Shown here one piece after another: positions 48,850 to 59,963 of a DNA stretch of 64,000 nt (within the stretch, counting starts at the first letter, position 1; every line of letters starts with the position of its first letter). The notes under the pieces are model-generated. The model was given only the letters and a program-made list of their open reading frames with translations, did no database searches and had not been told where the DNA came from. Where the stretch lies: contig CM036248.1 of assembly GCA_020698575.1 (NCBI GenBank), positions 24,292,229-24,356,228 on the forward strand, in the 5' to 3' direction. This stretch comes from Bostrychus sinensis. Lineage: Eukaryota > Chordata > Actinopteri > Gobiiformes > Eleotridae. The translations under genes were made by a program, and so were the position numbers.

Positions 48850-50200
48850 AGTATCTATACAGTATGTGAACAGTCTAATAATAAATGTTCTCTCAGAGTG
48901 TTTCAGAGTTTATTATAGATGTGAGAACAGAACAAGGACAGGTCTCTACACATAATGTCAGCTTTTCAAATCCAACTCTAAGGGCTGTGTTAATTTACAA
49001 TTTATTTATTCTTTTCAGAATGAGCTGGTTATCATAAGATCAACAATCATATATTGCCAAGTTATCCAATTCATAACATATAATGACGTTGCTCACATAC
49101 AAAAACTAATAAGATTTTCAACAGGTCAATGTAAAATTATTATTATTATCATTAGTCCCTTAGTGGAGAAATTGCATGATCAAATTAAGAACTCTCTTAC
49201 AATACAACTCTATTCAACACTACAATCGAAGATATGGGCATTTCAGTAAAAATGTTTTTTGCAAATTGCTGACATGCTCAGACAAATCAACCAATCATCC
49301 AAGGTTCAAGACCCATTCCACTACTCTAAGGAAAGTAAGTGAATGGCCAGGTTACAAAAGTGTATGTTTATCTCTTAGGAAATGTAAACAATTGCTAAAA
49401 CAACAGCCTCGGACTAAAATAGATCATTTTCTTTAAAACCGACAAGATAGGCTTAATATGAAAATGTGCCCAATTGTTTAAAATCCTATTGCAATTTTAA
49501 GATATTGAAGTAACGTCTAATCTTCTTTCATGTTGTTATTTTGGGAGCTATCAGCAAACTGTTTTGATGTGCAGAGTATCTTACTCAGTTCTGTCAAAAT
49601 ACTCTTTATTTAATTTCTTCTTGGCTTTAAATCCACTGATGGTTGGTAATTATAGAGGAAGGCATGTTTTGTTGCTAGGACATCCAGCGTTATATAAAGG
49701 TAGTAAAGGCAGTTCTTCACTATAGGTGACAGAGAGTGAATGGCTACAATAACAAGTCCTTATATGGTCATCTGCAGCTCTGATGATTGCATGCCTTGGT
49801 AAATACAGACAGGTCTAAGGTGTGTAAAAGCGCCTGAGCCCTGCATCATTGTGGGAATTTTCAAAGTAAAACTTAAACAACTAGAAGACAAACTCATGAA
49901 TAGAAATCAGTGTTTGTCTGGATTATTGTGCTGCTTTAGATGGCCTTTAATAAAACACAGATACCAAAGAGAAGTTGAGACACAGAGAGCGGCCGCAAGA
50001 GAAGAACCACACAATGAGTGGAGAAGAAAGAAAGTCCTGTGAGGTTATAACCCATTATATCCTGCCCTTTAGAAACCAATACAACAAGTGTCAATAAAAC
50101 AACTGATTAGTATACATCACACAGAGTGGTGCAGAGTCATGACCGGTATTCTTATGAAGTTTGTTGTTCCATTTGTGTTATATAAAAAGGGGAAAAGAAA
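48850..50200. other. Non-coding stretch
   Basis: AT-rich sequence between the duplicated segment and the Tc1 element. Open frames of up to 86 codons (49176-49436) have no recognisable family or splice context. No repeat was identified. Confidence 0.4.
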
Positions 50201-50202
50201 TA

Positions 50203-52005
50203 CACTGCTCAAAAAAAATAAAGGGAACACTTAAACAACACAATGTAACTCCAAGTCAATCACACTTCTGTGAAATCAAACTGTCCACTTAGGAAGCAAC
50301 ACTGATTGACATCAGTTTCACTGCTGTTGTTGTTGTGCAAATGGAACAGACAATAGGTGGAAATTATAGGCAATTAGCAAGACACCTCCAATAAAGGAGT
50401 GGTTCTGCAGGAGGTGACCACAGACCACTTCTCAGTTCCTTTGCTTTCTGGGTGATGTTTTGGTCACTTTTGAATGCTGGTGGTGCTTTCACTCTAGTGG
50501 TAGCATGAGACGGAGTCTACAACCCACACAAGTGGCTCAGGTAGTGCAGCTCATCCAGGATGGCACATCAATGCGAGCTGTGGCAAGAAGGTTTGCTGTG
50601 TCTGTCAGTGTAGTGTCCAGAGCATGGAGGCGCTACCAGGAGACAGGCCAGTACATCAGGAGACATGGAGGAGTAACTGCAACTCCAAAAGGTTTACAAA
50701 AATAAATTATATTTTATTATACATTTTCAGATGAATTGCATTCCCTTCATTAGTTATAAATATTGTAATTTACCAACGCTGTTTAAAGCCGTGTTGTTGC
50801 TGAGCTATTGAAGCGTTTTAATGTTCTCCGGCTTCGTTTCAAAAGACAATGGGCCGGATCGTCCGCTCTTTCAGGGCGCCAGGCGTGGCTGACATACAGG
50901 AGTATGTAACAGTTTACATCTTTTTTTCCCTTTGCTTTTTAGCACAATGGAAAAGCACGACAGCGCGTGTAAATAGCACGCCAGATTTAGTGCCATTTTG
51001 CTGTCATCTCAACGCATTTTTCACTTTTTGCGTCTCTCATTTGAATCACTTTCTGATCCTAAATGGCACGCCTCATATGTCACATCAGCAATAGAAATAT
51101 ATGGGGACAGTGGCTTGTCAGAGCCAGAGATCACGTTGCACTAGGGTCATGTTCAAAAACAAGTCCAAAAACTGTCCCACATGAAAGGATATTGTGTGAA
51201 AAGCGTGCAAGTTGCTATAGCAATAGCATGTCCCGTCTGAGAGTAGACAGGACAGTAGTCAGTGGAGCAGCGCAGGCCCCTCACCTGTCTGCAGCTGTGA
51301 TGGGAGCACTGTCCTTAAAAGCGGTGAGCGCCAGGACACACAGCAGGTTTAATGCAAACGAAAGATGATTTCTCTTACGCGCAGCCTTCGCAGGATGCTG
51401 AGGTAACACTGGCACGACTGTGCAGAGGGCTCTGTGGGCTGTGGCGCACTGCACAACAACTGCATGGCCACTACTCGCTCATAAGAACAAATCCAAAACA
51501 AGCCCATGTGAAAGGTTTGAAGGAGCAAAGTGTGCAACTGGCTAAATGCTTCTCAGTCTAAAAGGCAGACAGGACAGTAGCAGTGGAGCAGATGACTTAT
51601 GCACACGCCCCGGCCCCTCACCTGTCTGCAGCTGTGACAGGAGCACACCGCCCGAGCACTGCTCTGAAACAGCTGCGCACAAAGCTATGCTGCCTGGGTC
51701 CAGACAGTGAGCAAGGCCGTGTTTTCCCGAAGCACACTTTGAGGTCAAACAAATCAGAAAAAATGAAAAATACAGCACTCAGGGTTTTCATTTTTTTTTT
51801 TTTTTTTTTGATGTATAGTAGCCTAATATAAAATAGTAATTGGATAAGGGATTGTTTCTGTTTTTTGTTTTCTTATTGGGAATTTTTTGTGTGATTTTGT
51901 CAGCACAGTCAACTATGTAAAGAACAATTGTATTTAATAAGAATATTTAATTCATTCAGATCTAGGATGTGTTTTTTTAGTGTTCCCTTTATTTTTTGAG
52001 CAGTG
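50203..52005 (+). mobile_element. Tc1-like transposon carrying unrelated internal DNA
   Basis: The termini CACTGCTCAAAAAAAATAAA and the reverse-complement 'tttattttttgagcagtg' are flanked by TA on each side. From 50203 to about 50673 the sequence follows the usual Tc1-family left end, including the start of the transposase. From about 51930 to 52005 it follows the usual right end. The ~1.25 kb between is not Tc1 sequence and contains a diverged internal duplication. The element retains both ends needed for mobilisation in trans. Confidence 0.75.
50505..50673 (+). pseudogene. Tc1 transposase, N-terminal DNA-binding fragment
   Basis: The fragment starts MRRSLQPTQVAQVVQLIQDG and continues with RAVARRFAVSVSVVSRAWRR and YQETGQYIRR. 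This is the first helix-turn-helix of the paired-like DNA-binding domain of Tc1 transposases. After RRHGG the reading departs from the family into foreign sequence and stops at 50703-50705. The DDE catalytic domain is wholly absent. Confidence 0.75.
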
Positions 52006-52823
52006 TATTGTTGTGTGTGTGTGCTGCTGTAAGCCATTGTAAGAGTGCAACATGAGTAAAGGGATTGGACAAAGAGGACAAAGGGGTTTACAGCTGCAAC
52101 ATTCAGAAAAATATACGCTATTGTGTTCATCCATTTTATACAGAACAGAAACCACAGGGGAGAAATTATGATAACATGTTAGCTATATGTGTATATGACT
52201 CTGTTTTTTTGACAGACCAAAGTCATATTCTTTGATTGATTCAGTTTCCTCCCTTTATAGAAAGCTAAAGCCTATCCCAGCTACTTTGAGCAAGGTGGGT
52301 TTTGCACTGGACAATGGCCAGTTTCTTTCAAGGCCATACACTGACAGAAAACACTCCATTCTTTACAACATATTTTCACTATTGGCAATATACATTTTCC
52401 AATTGATCCATACATAAATGCCTTGAGAAGTGAGAAAACCTGCAGAGAACCCATGGTAACACAGACAAGATACACAGACTTTACAGACAAATCATTGGTA
52501 GCTGACCCAGGGATGAATTCCACTAGCTTCATACTGTGATGTAGGAGCCCTGAAGTAATATTCTTAAAAAACAACACTCCATATACTGTTTTCAGTTTTT
52601 GGACACCTGCATAGTATTATATGCTTTATAACATACTATACATGCTCAAACACATGTTTTACTGATTGTCCTTTTAAATAGCAGACCATAGAACACCACT
52701 GCTGCTATAGTGCCCCATATAAATTGAACAAAAAACATGTTAGGTTCATGTTTTGGTTGGAGTAATGTAATATAAATTCGTGACAGTCTGAACTCCTATT
52801 GTTACATTAACACACAACCCTAA

Positions 52824-53279
52824 TGTAACTCCTTTTAAGCACTCGAGACACAAGTGGTTTCCTCTAACTGATGAATTTATTTACACTTGACAAATCAACA
52901 TAAATCCACCGTGAAAACTAAAGAAAAGCAAAGACGAATACAACAATTAGCTAACAGAAAATAAGGACAAATGACGAATATAAACACTTGTAAACTTAAA
53001 AACAAACTAACATACCTCGTTGGCTGTGTGCTTATTTAAAAGGAATTATGTGTGTTTCTCTTCTCTTTCTTGCACTTATTTTCTTCTTTTTTACTTGTCA
53101 GTGTATCTGCAAATCATGCCCTTTCTTCGATCCGCTTCTTCCAATTACCTTACTTTAGCAGCGCACACAAACACATTTTAACACTACAGCGCCCTCTCTG
53201 GTGAAACTTAAAATACACACAATGAAACAAATGGGCTACATATACAGTAGATGAACACAATAGAAATGTGACAGTTACA
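52824..53279 (-). repeat. BEL/Pao 3' LTR
   Basis: 456 bp, nearly identical to the 5' LTR at 59964-60419. The three differences noticed lie near 52961, 53061 and 53134. On the minus strand an AATAAA at about 52881-52876 would serve as the polyadenylation signal, some 50 nt before the LTR end. CCTAA at 52819-52823 is the target-site duplication. Confidence 0.92.
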
Positions 53280-53373
53280 CTCCCACCAAATCACACAATT
53301 CTCAATGTTGGATTTCCATAAGTCAAACTCAAACTGACACATTTGTCTGAACATGAAACATAACTCTAAAACC

Positions 53374-56300
53374 TTAATCTGCTTCTAGCAAAACAATTAC
53401 CTTGTGTACAGGTCTTTCAAGTGAAACTGTCTTAGTTGTAATTTTACCATGTTTATCATGTGTGCTTTCACTAACCAAAAGTCTAACCTTTCTCACTTCA
53501 TTATCTGCCCCAGGGTGAACATCTGTGACTTTGGCTAGTTTCCATTGATTGCGTGGTGCAAGATCTTCTTGTAGAAGAACAACATCATTGATCTTCAAAT
53601 CTCTCCTAGGTGCTTGCCATTTTTGTCTTGATTGTAAGTTGAGTAAATATTCTTTCCTCCATCGGGTCCAAAACTCATTGGCCAAATATTGTACCCTTCT
53701 CCATCTCTTTTGAAGATACAGGTCTTGTTTCATAAACTGACCAGGTGGCGGTTGAACAATGGTTGACTTCATAGTAAGAATGTGATTAGGCGTTAACGGT
53801 TCTGGCCCGGATGGGTCATTCAGATGTTCGGCTGAGAGTGGCCTACTATTTATGATCGCCATAACTTCGTACAAGAAAGTTCTTAATGATGTACTGTCAA
53901 GTCTCTTCACTGATTGGTCAAGGATGGCAGAAAGAACATTACGGATGGTCCTTATCTGTCTTTCCCACACTCCGCCCATGTGGCTTGCTGATGGAGGATT
54001 CATGAGAAATTCACATTCGAGTACCTTGATTCTTTCCTGATCCATATCCTTGATGAGATCTGCAAACTCTCTCTGGGCACCAACAAAATTGGTTCCTCTG
54101 TCACATCTTAGCTGACGGACATTTCCTCTGATAGCAATAAACGCTCGCAGGGCATTGATAAATGCGTCTGTACTTAAATCATCTATTACTTCAATATGTA
54201 TGGCTCGTGAACATAAACAGGTTAGTATGAGTCCATATCTCTTAAGCTCTTTACGTCCATCTTTAACATAAATCGGTCCGAAACAGTCCATACCGACGTA
54301 GGTGAAGGGTGGAGTCGGTTCCGTCCGGTCTACTGGTAAATCTCCCATTCTTTGATTCTCTGTTCTCCTTCTGTACTTTCTACACATAACACATTTGAAG
54401 ATGTGAGATGAGACTGCACTGCTGCATCCTAGGATCCACCATCCATTGGCTCGCAGTTCATTGATTGTCATTCCACGACCTTGATGTTGAACCTTGGCGT
54501 GAAAATGTCTGATAAGCAAAGTTGAGATATGACTGTCTTTAGGTAGTATAGCTGGATGCTTCACATGTGGGTGTAGCACAGCTTGACTTAAGCGTCCTCC
54601 AACTCTGAGGATTCCTTCTTTGTCCAGAAATGGACTTAATTTGTACAGCTTATGATCTTTAGTCTTGGAAACTGTTTTCTTTGATTTCAGACTCTTTATC
54701 TCTTCTGAAAACGCTTTTTCTTGAACAAGCTTAATGACAAACAGTTCAGCTTCTTTTCTCTCTTCTAAACTTGTATTCCCTTTGGTCTTTTGTGTCTCAC
54801 CCTTATATTCTTTGACCTTTCTTCTCAATATTGCCAGGGCTCTTATTAACCTGGACCAATCGGAAAACTTATAAAATCTGTCAAGAATGGATTGTTCTTG
54901 TCTTACATTAGTGCTGCATACAAAAGCCTTACGAAGTTCTGGATCATTTTCCTTAATCTCTCCCACCTTGACATCTCTATCAGGTAGTTTTCTCTGCCAG
55001 AGAAATGTTGGACCTTTGAACCAATTGGAGGACTTAAGTTGTTTGGCAGTTAAACCTCGAGAAGCGTAGTCCGCAGGATTTTGTTCTGATGCAACATAAG
55101 CCCATTGTTCTGGTGTTGTGCTTGACTTGATTCTTTGTATGCGATTGGCTACAAACACTTGAAATCTTCGAGCGTCATTATTTATGTAGCCAAGAACGAC
55201 TGTAGAGTCTGTCCAGAAAAACTCTTGTAGGTCTTGGATTTCCAACTCGGTTCTGAGTAGATCACTAACTCTAACAGCAACAACTGCTGCCGAAAGCTCG
55301 AGACGAGGGATAGTCATAACACTAGAAGGTGTGACTCTTGATTTTGCCATTACTAAACAACAGTGGACTTGATCTGATTGGTTAATGACTCGTAGATAAG
55401 TACATTCGCCATATCCACTGACGCTGGCGTCTGCGAAATGGTGAAGCTCGTAGCTTTTGACTTGTCCAAAATCTGAGGGAATGAAACATCTTTGGATTTG
55501 TACATTGGCTAAATTTGAAAGGTCTTTAGTCCAGGACTCCCACTGGGGTTTTAGATGCTCTGGAAGTTCTTGATCCCAATCAACCTTGTCTCTGCACATT
55601 TGATGGAGAATTTGCTTGCCTAAAAGGACAAATGGTGCGATGAAACCTAAAGGATCGTAAATAGAGGCTACAGTGGAAAGTACACCTCTTCTTGTTAGCA
55701 GGTTAGCCCTTACTTGAACTCTGAACTTGAATGTGTCAGATGTGATGCACCATTCTACTCCGAGGGCTCTCTCTATACGTGGCAAACTTAGAGACATATC
55801 AAGGTCCTTAACTGTTGCACGCTCAGCTTCTGGAATAGTTGTCATCACTCTTTCACTATTAGACACAAATTTGTGAAGTCTTAACTTTCCTGTGGAGCAT
55901 AGTTCTCTTGAGTCTTTGACAAGTTGAACTGCTTCGCTCTCTGTTGCAACGCTTGCCAAGCCGTCATCAACATAAAAGTTTCTTTGAATGAAACGTATGG
56001 CATTGTCTTTAAACTGACCTTGTCCTTGAGCTGCAAGGTGTTTCAGGCCAAAGTTTGCGCAGCCGGGCGAAGACGCCGCTCCAAAAAGATGGACCTTCAT
56101 CCTGTAAACTGATGGTGTAGCATCTAGGTTTCCCTTCTCCCACCAAAGAAACCTTAAATAATCCTGATCTTCTCTTGCAACGTGGAATTGGTGGAACATT
56201 CGCTCGATATCACACATGAATGCGACTACACCCTTGCGAAAACGACAAAGAACGCCTACCAATGTGTTTGTCAGGTCAGGACCGGCTAACAGATGGTCAT

Positions 56301-58110
56301 TAAGGGATGTATCTTGGTACTTAGCAGAACCATCAAATACTACTCTGATTTTTCCTGGTTTGTGCGGGTGATAGACCCCATGGTGTGGGATATACCAAGC
56401 AGGACTATGTACTAACTCTTCGTCGGGAACCTTTTCTGCATCACCTCGTGATATTATGTCGTTCATAAAGTTTGTGTAGTCATTGTAGTATGTTTTATCC
56501 TTTCTTAGTCTCTTTTCTAGACATTTCAAACGATGCATTGCACATATTTTGTTGTCTGGTAGCTTGGGTCTGCCGTCACGAAATGGTAATGGCATTTCAT
56601 AGTGACCACTTTCATTTTGTTTAATGTTCTCTCTGAGTTTTGTGAGGAACCTCAAATCTTCTTGAGACACAAGATTGTCGTCAATAGCCCTTTCAGAAAA
56701 ATCTAATTCTAGTGCTCTAGTAATGTCTGAAGGAGTGATCTCTTTTACCTTTGCCCTGTTTATGTAGTGGACCTCATTCTGTAGCTTAACAGATGGCTTA
56801 AGATCTGGAATGACTTTCCTTACAATGATATGATGACTGATCCCAATTGCATCTCCATAGTTCAGACAAGGATTACTTTGACCGACAATACTCCATCCAA
56901 GGTCAGTGCGCTGAGCATAAGGCTCATCTTCTTTGCCTGACACTATTTCTCTTGGAAGGAGAGCTTGTGAGCAGTTGTATCCAATTAACAATCCTACTTC
57001 ACAATCTTGCAAGGGAGCGATTTCTGTTTGTAAGTGCTCTAAATGTGGCCAAGCCTTAGCTGTCTCATTTGTTGGAATGTGAGCTTTGTTGGCTGAAATA
57101 AACTCTCGCGTGAATGTAGTAGGCAGAGTAATTGTGTTGCTCAAGTAAAAGCCACGAACTCGAAGATCTTGTAGTCTGTGAGACTGAATGACTGTGGTCT
57201 TGGAAGTCATAGTAGACAGTTCTAGTTTGACTGGTTCTTTGTCTGTGTCTAGGGATTCTGCTGCTTCACTGAGAACAAAAGTTGTATCACTTTGAGAGTC
57301 CAATAGAGCATATATGAGGATTTCATGTGTGGGTTGTGTTGAAGATGAAAGCCAAACAGGAATGATTGCGGCTGTTTGTGTGTTACCTTCTTGATGTATG
57401 ACTCTGTTTGTTGTAGCAGTGACTGTCGCTTGTTGGTCTTGAGCTTGATTGTTTTGATTAGGTCTTTCGTTGCTCAGATTTGGCTTATCTGGTGGCTGTT
57501 TTTGTTCTTCTTTAACACGATCTTCATGTAGACAGGTAGGATGCTTTCTACTGCACTTCTCACAAACATTACGGTTGGTACAGTTTTTAGAGTGGTGACC
57601 AGGTTTGAGACAACCAAAACACAGTTTTTCTGTCTGGATAAACTTGACTCTGTCTGACACAGCTTTGTCTAGAAAACCCCTGCATTTGTATAGAGTATGC
57701 TTGGGTTTTTTACAGAATATACATGTCAAAGGTATCTTTTCATGTGAACTTGTAGCCAGTGTTTTAGCTCCAATTTGTCTTTGTCTTGTAGTTTTTAGTT
57801 TGTCTGATTTGTCTGGTTCACCTTGCTTCAGCGACTGCAGCGATGTAACAGGGTTGCAGGCAATCTTAGCTTCTCTTGTTAGAAATGCAACAAACTGGCT
57901 AAAGGTAGGAAACTGATTAGTTTGTTCTTCAATTTCGATCACCTTTCGATTCCAGCTGGCAGTCAGCCAGTCTGGTAGTTTGGAAAGAATTTTTCTGTTC
58001 TCATTGCAGTCATTTAAGATCTCTAACGACTTAATGTAGACCATAGCAGCTTCACAACTACGTAAGAAATCAGCAAAGTCTCTCAACTCAAAACTGTCCT
58101 TTGAGGTCAT
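53374..58110 (-). CDS. BEL/Pao gag-pol polyprotein (main open frame)
   Basis: 1578 codons counted from the first Met. Zinc-binding Cys/His region ~130-193, with knuckle CFGCLKPGHHSKNC at ~164-177. Aspartic protease active-site block ALLDSQSDTTF at ~268-278. Reverse transcriptase ~560-840 with IRVVFDGSAK and the catalytic YVDD at ~713-716. RNase H block HHFADASVSGYGE at ~890. Integrase has an H-H-C-C zinc site ~1202-1243 and a DDE triad at about D1275, D1337 and E1383. DUF5641 forms the C-terminus. All enzymatic motifs look intact and there are no frameshifts. The frame is the same as the upstream gag ORF, from which a single TAG separates it, so the true start is probably not this Met. The protein replicates and inserts the element. 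Confidence 0.92.
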   Translation of the reverse strand: MTSKDSFELRDFADFLRSCEAAMVYIKSLEILNDCNENRKILSKLPDWLTASWNRKVIEIEEQTNQFPTFSQFVAFLTREAKIACNPVTSLQSLKQGEPDKSDKLKTTRQRQIGAKTLATSSHEKIPLTCIFCKKPKHTLYKCRGFLDKAVSDRVKFIQTEKLCFGCLKPGHHSKNCTNRNVCEKCSRKHPTCLHEDRVKEEQKQPPDKPNLSNERPNQNNQAQDQQATVTATTNRVIHQEGNTQTAAIIPVWLSSSTQPTHEILIYALLDSQSDTTFVLSEAAESLDTDKEPVKLELSTMTSKTTVIQSHRLQDLRVRGFYLSNTITLPTTFTREFISANKAHIPTNETAKAWPHLEHLQTEIAPLQDCEVGLLIGYNCSQALLPREIVSGKEDEPYAQRTDLGWSIVGQSNPCLNYGDAIGISHHIIVRKVIPDLKPSVKLQNEVHYINRAKVKEITPSDITRALELDFSERAIDDNLVSQEDLRFLTKLRENIKQNESGHYEMPLPFRDGRPKLPDNKICAMHRLKCLEKRLRKDKTYYNDYTNFMNDIISRGDAEKVPDEELVHSPAWYIPHHGVYHPHKPGKIRVVFDGSAKYQDTSLNDHLLAGPDLTNTLVGVLCRFRKGVVAFMCDIERMFHQFHVAREDQDYLRFLWWEKGNLDATPSVYRMKVHLFGAASSPGCANFGLKHLAAQGQGQFKDNAIRFIQRNFYVDDGLASVATESEAVQLVKDSRELCSTGKLRLHKFVSNSERVMTTIPEAERATVKDLDMSLSLPRIERALGVEWCITSDTFKFRVQVRANLLTRRGVLSTVASIYDPLGFIAPFVLLGKQILHQMCRDKVDWDQELPEHLKPQWESWTKDLSNLANVQIQRCFIPSDFGQVKSYELHHFADASVSGYGECTYLRVINQSDQVHCCLVMAKSRVTPSSVMTIPRLELSAAVVAVRVSDLLRTELEIQDLQEFFWTDSTVVLGYINNDARRFQVFVANRIQRIKSSTTPEQWAYVASEQNPADYASRGLTAKQLKSSNWFKGPTFLWQRKLPDRDVKVGEIKENDPELRKAFVCSTNVRQEQSILDRFYKFSDWSRLIRALAILRRKVKEYKGETQKTKGNTSLEERKEAELFVIKLVQEKAFSEEIKSLKSKKTVSKTKDHKLYKLSPFLDKEGILRVGGRLSQAVLHPHVKHPAILPKDSHISTLLIRHFHAKVQHQGRGMTINELRANGWWILGCSSAVSSHIFKCVMCRKYRRRTENQRMGDLPVDRTEPTPPFTYVGMDCFGPIYVKDGRKELKRYGLILTCLCSRAIHIEVIDDLSTDAFINALRAFIAIRGNVRQLRCDRGTNFVGAQREFADLIKDMDQERIKVLECEFLMNPPSASHMGGVWERQIRTIRNVLSAILDQSVKRLDSTSLRTFLYEVMAIINSRPLSAEHLNDPSGPEPLTPNHILTMKSTIVQPPPGQFMKQDLYLQKRWRRVQYLANEFWTRWRKEYLLNLQSRQKWQAPRRDLKINDVVLLQEDLAPRNQWKLAKVTDVHPGADNEVRKVRLLVSESTHDKHGKITTKTVSLERPVHKVIVLLEAD

Positions 58111-58143
58111 TTTGGGCCATGCTTGCAGCTTGTCTCTGTAAGC

Positions 58144-59490
58144 CTATGCAATTGTGAATGGATTTCCGTACCTTTCATCGAGAATTTCCCATGCGGCAAC
58201 ATAGGCAGATTCAGTTCCAAGCAGAAAGTATCCATCAAGTGCGCTCTTAGCTTGTCCACTCACATATCTCCGAAGGTAGAATATTTTCTCATTGTTCGGA
58301 ATGTTCTTTTGGTCAATAAGTGTTTGAAATGAAAGTTTCCAGTCACTGTATTTTAATGGATCTCCACTAAAAACTGCAGGTTCCGGAACAGGAATACGAC
58401 TAGCATTTAGTGCACTTGCTAAGGCTTTAACAAGGTCTGCTGTACCATCGTTTGAACAGGTGGTTGCAGCTTGCGGTACATTGTGCTCATGCATGGGTGG
58501 AAAACTTACATGTCCATAGGCTTTGCTTTCTGTCATTATCCTTGTAGTGTCAGGTTTGTGCTCCTCGGTTAGGCTCATTTGATCATACACCTGCATTCTT
58601 GCTTGTGCTGCACGAAGATCTTTTACCTTTTCCAAGTGCTGTAACTTTCTTTTCTTTTCATCAAGTGTTCTTTGTAAAGCTGAATACTCTTCCTCTTGCT
58701 GGACCTTGAACTTTGCTTCATCATCTTCTCTCTGCATTCTCAGTCTAATTTCCTCTGCTTCTCTCTCTAAGCGAAGCTTTTTTACTAAAGCTTCTTGCTC
58801 CACTGCCTTTTTCCTAACTTCAACTTCAAGTCTTTCAATCTCTAACTGTTCACTTTCTTGTTCTTTTAATACCTTTAGAACAGCTTGGCTTGCGGCTGCT
58901 TCTGCTGCAGCTTCTTGGTGTTTTACAGAGGATCTATTGGAATGTTCAGAAATGCGCTTTGAGGTAGAAAGATAGCTTGACTTACTGGAAATTGACTCGA
59001 ATAAGGAGCCTGCCTCCGGCCAATCTTGCTCCTTTTCCACAACATTTCCATCCATACGACTTGTAGCTCTGGTTACAATGAATTTTGAGATCTCTACACA
59101 TAGATCTACCTTGCGACGTGTTTCTTGCTCAGGTGGGGCGAGTTGACGTAGCTCGTCATAGACTTTCTGGACATCTGCACAAAGGCCTGTGACATCACCT
59201 ATAACATCATTAAGCAGGTCCTCAGTTAAGGGCTCTGATTGTGATAGAGGTTGCTTGGATGATTTGACACCTGTTCTCCATTTTTCATAAATGTAGTTGA
59301 ATCTCTGCTGGAGTCCTTTAATTCTCTCATCCTGCATTTCCTTTCCTTTCTCTGTGAGTGTTTTGACTTTTTGACTTCGCCTTGGTTGTGGCACTACTTC
59401 TTGTTGGTCACTAGGGCCTGTAACTTCTGGCTCAACTTGGGAGTCTACTCGAGGCTCAATTTGAGCTGGGGGCTTACTTGGTTCAAGCAT
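58144..59490 (-). CDS. BEL/Pao gag, N-terminal part
   Basis: The open frame of 448 codons starts about 470 nt after the 5' LTR. The N-terminus is Pro-rich. Residues ~200-310 form a long, highly charged coiled coil (many E/K/R with heptad-like leucines). The C-terminal ~80 residues (from PVPEPAVFSGDPLKYSDWKL to ERYGNPF) are the DUF1759 domain, the capsid-related region of Pao-type gag. It ends at a TAG (58146-58144) within gag. The downstream frame resumes with no shift 12 codons before the next Met. The stop could be a point mutation or, less likely, a read-through signal. Confidence 0.85.
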   Translation of the reverse strand: MLEPSKPPAQIEPRVDSQVEPEVTGPSDQQEVVPQPRRSQKVKTLTEKGKEMQDERIKGLQQRFNYIYEKWRTGVKSSKQPLSQSEPLTEDLLNDVIGDVTGLCADVQKVYDELRQLAPPEQETRRKVDLCVEISKFIVTRATSRMDGNVVEKEQDWPEAGSLFESISSKSSYLSTSKRISEHSNRSSVKHQEAAAEAAASQAVLKVLKEQESEQLEIERLEVEVRKKAVEQEALVKKLRLEREAEEIRLRMQREDDEAKFKVQQEEEYSALQRTLDEKKRKLQHLEKVKDLRAAQARMQVYDQMSLTEEHKPDTTRIMTESKAYGHVSFPPMHEHNVPQAATTCSNDGTADLVKALASALNASRIPVPEPAVFSGDPLKYSDWKLSFQTLIDQKNIPNNEKIFYLRRYVSGQAKSALDGYFLLGTESAYVAAWEILDERYGNPFTIA

Positions 59491-59963
59491 TTTAATGTTT
59501 TATCATTAAGATTACTTTAACTTGAGCAGTGAATATTGTGACTTAATGTCTCTTTTAATCTCTAAACACAATATGAATTTCCGTAATAAGTATTCTTCTA
59601 GTAGTAGTAGTAGTTATTTAATTTGTAAACTTGGGGTAGCTGTCACCTTATGAACAGAGAAGCCTGAGTTTGCCGAGGACGTTCATTAACAGTTTGCTTA
59701 GCCAACCTTTAAATTTGCCCTTTTACTTAGACTAACTCCTGACTTATGAGTGCCCAAGCATCTTCTGGCCTTAACTTGAAGTGTTGCTTCTCAAACTGCG
59801 TACTTTTTACGTCCCTGCGTGCGCCCTCACGGCTCAAATGTCCCTTGTTACAGCTCCGCTTCGTGCACGTCCTGTTCATGCCCCGACAAGACCGCTGGTC
59901 CTTTGATGACGCCGCCTCGTCGTGCTCTCTCCACTCGCGCTGATGAACAGTCCGAGTTTTCAC

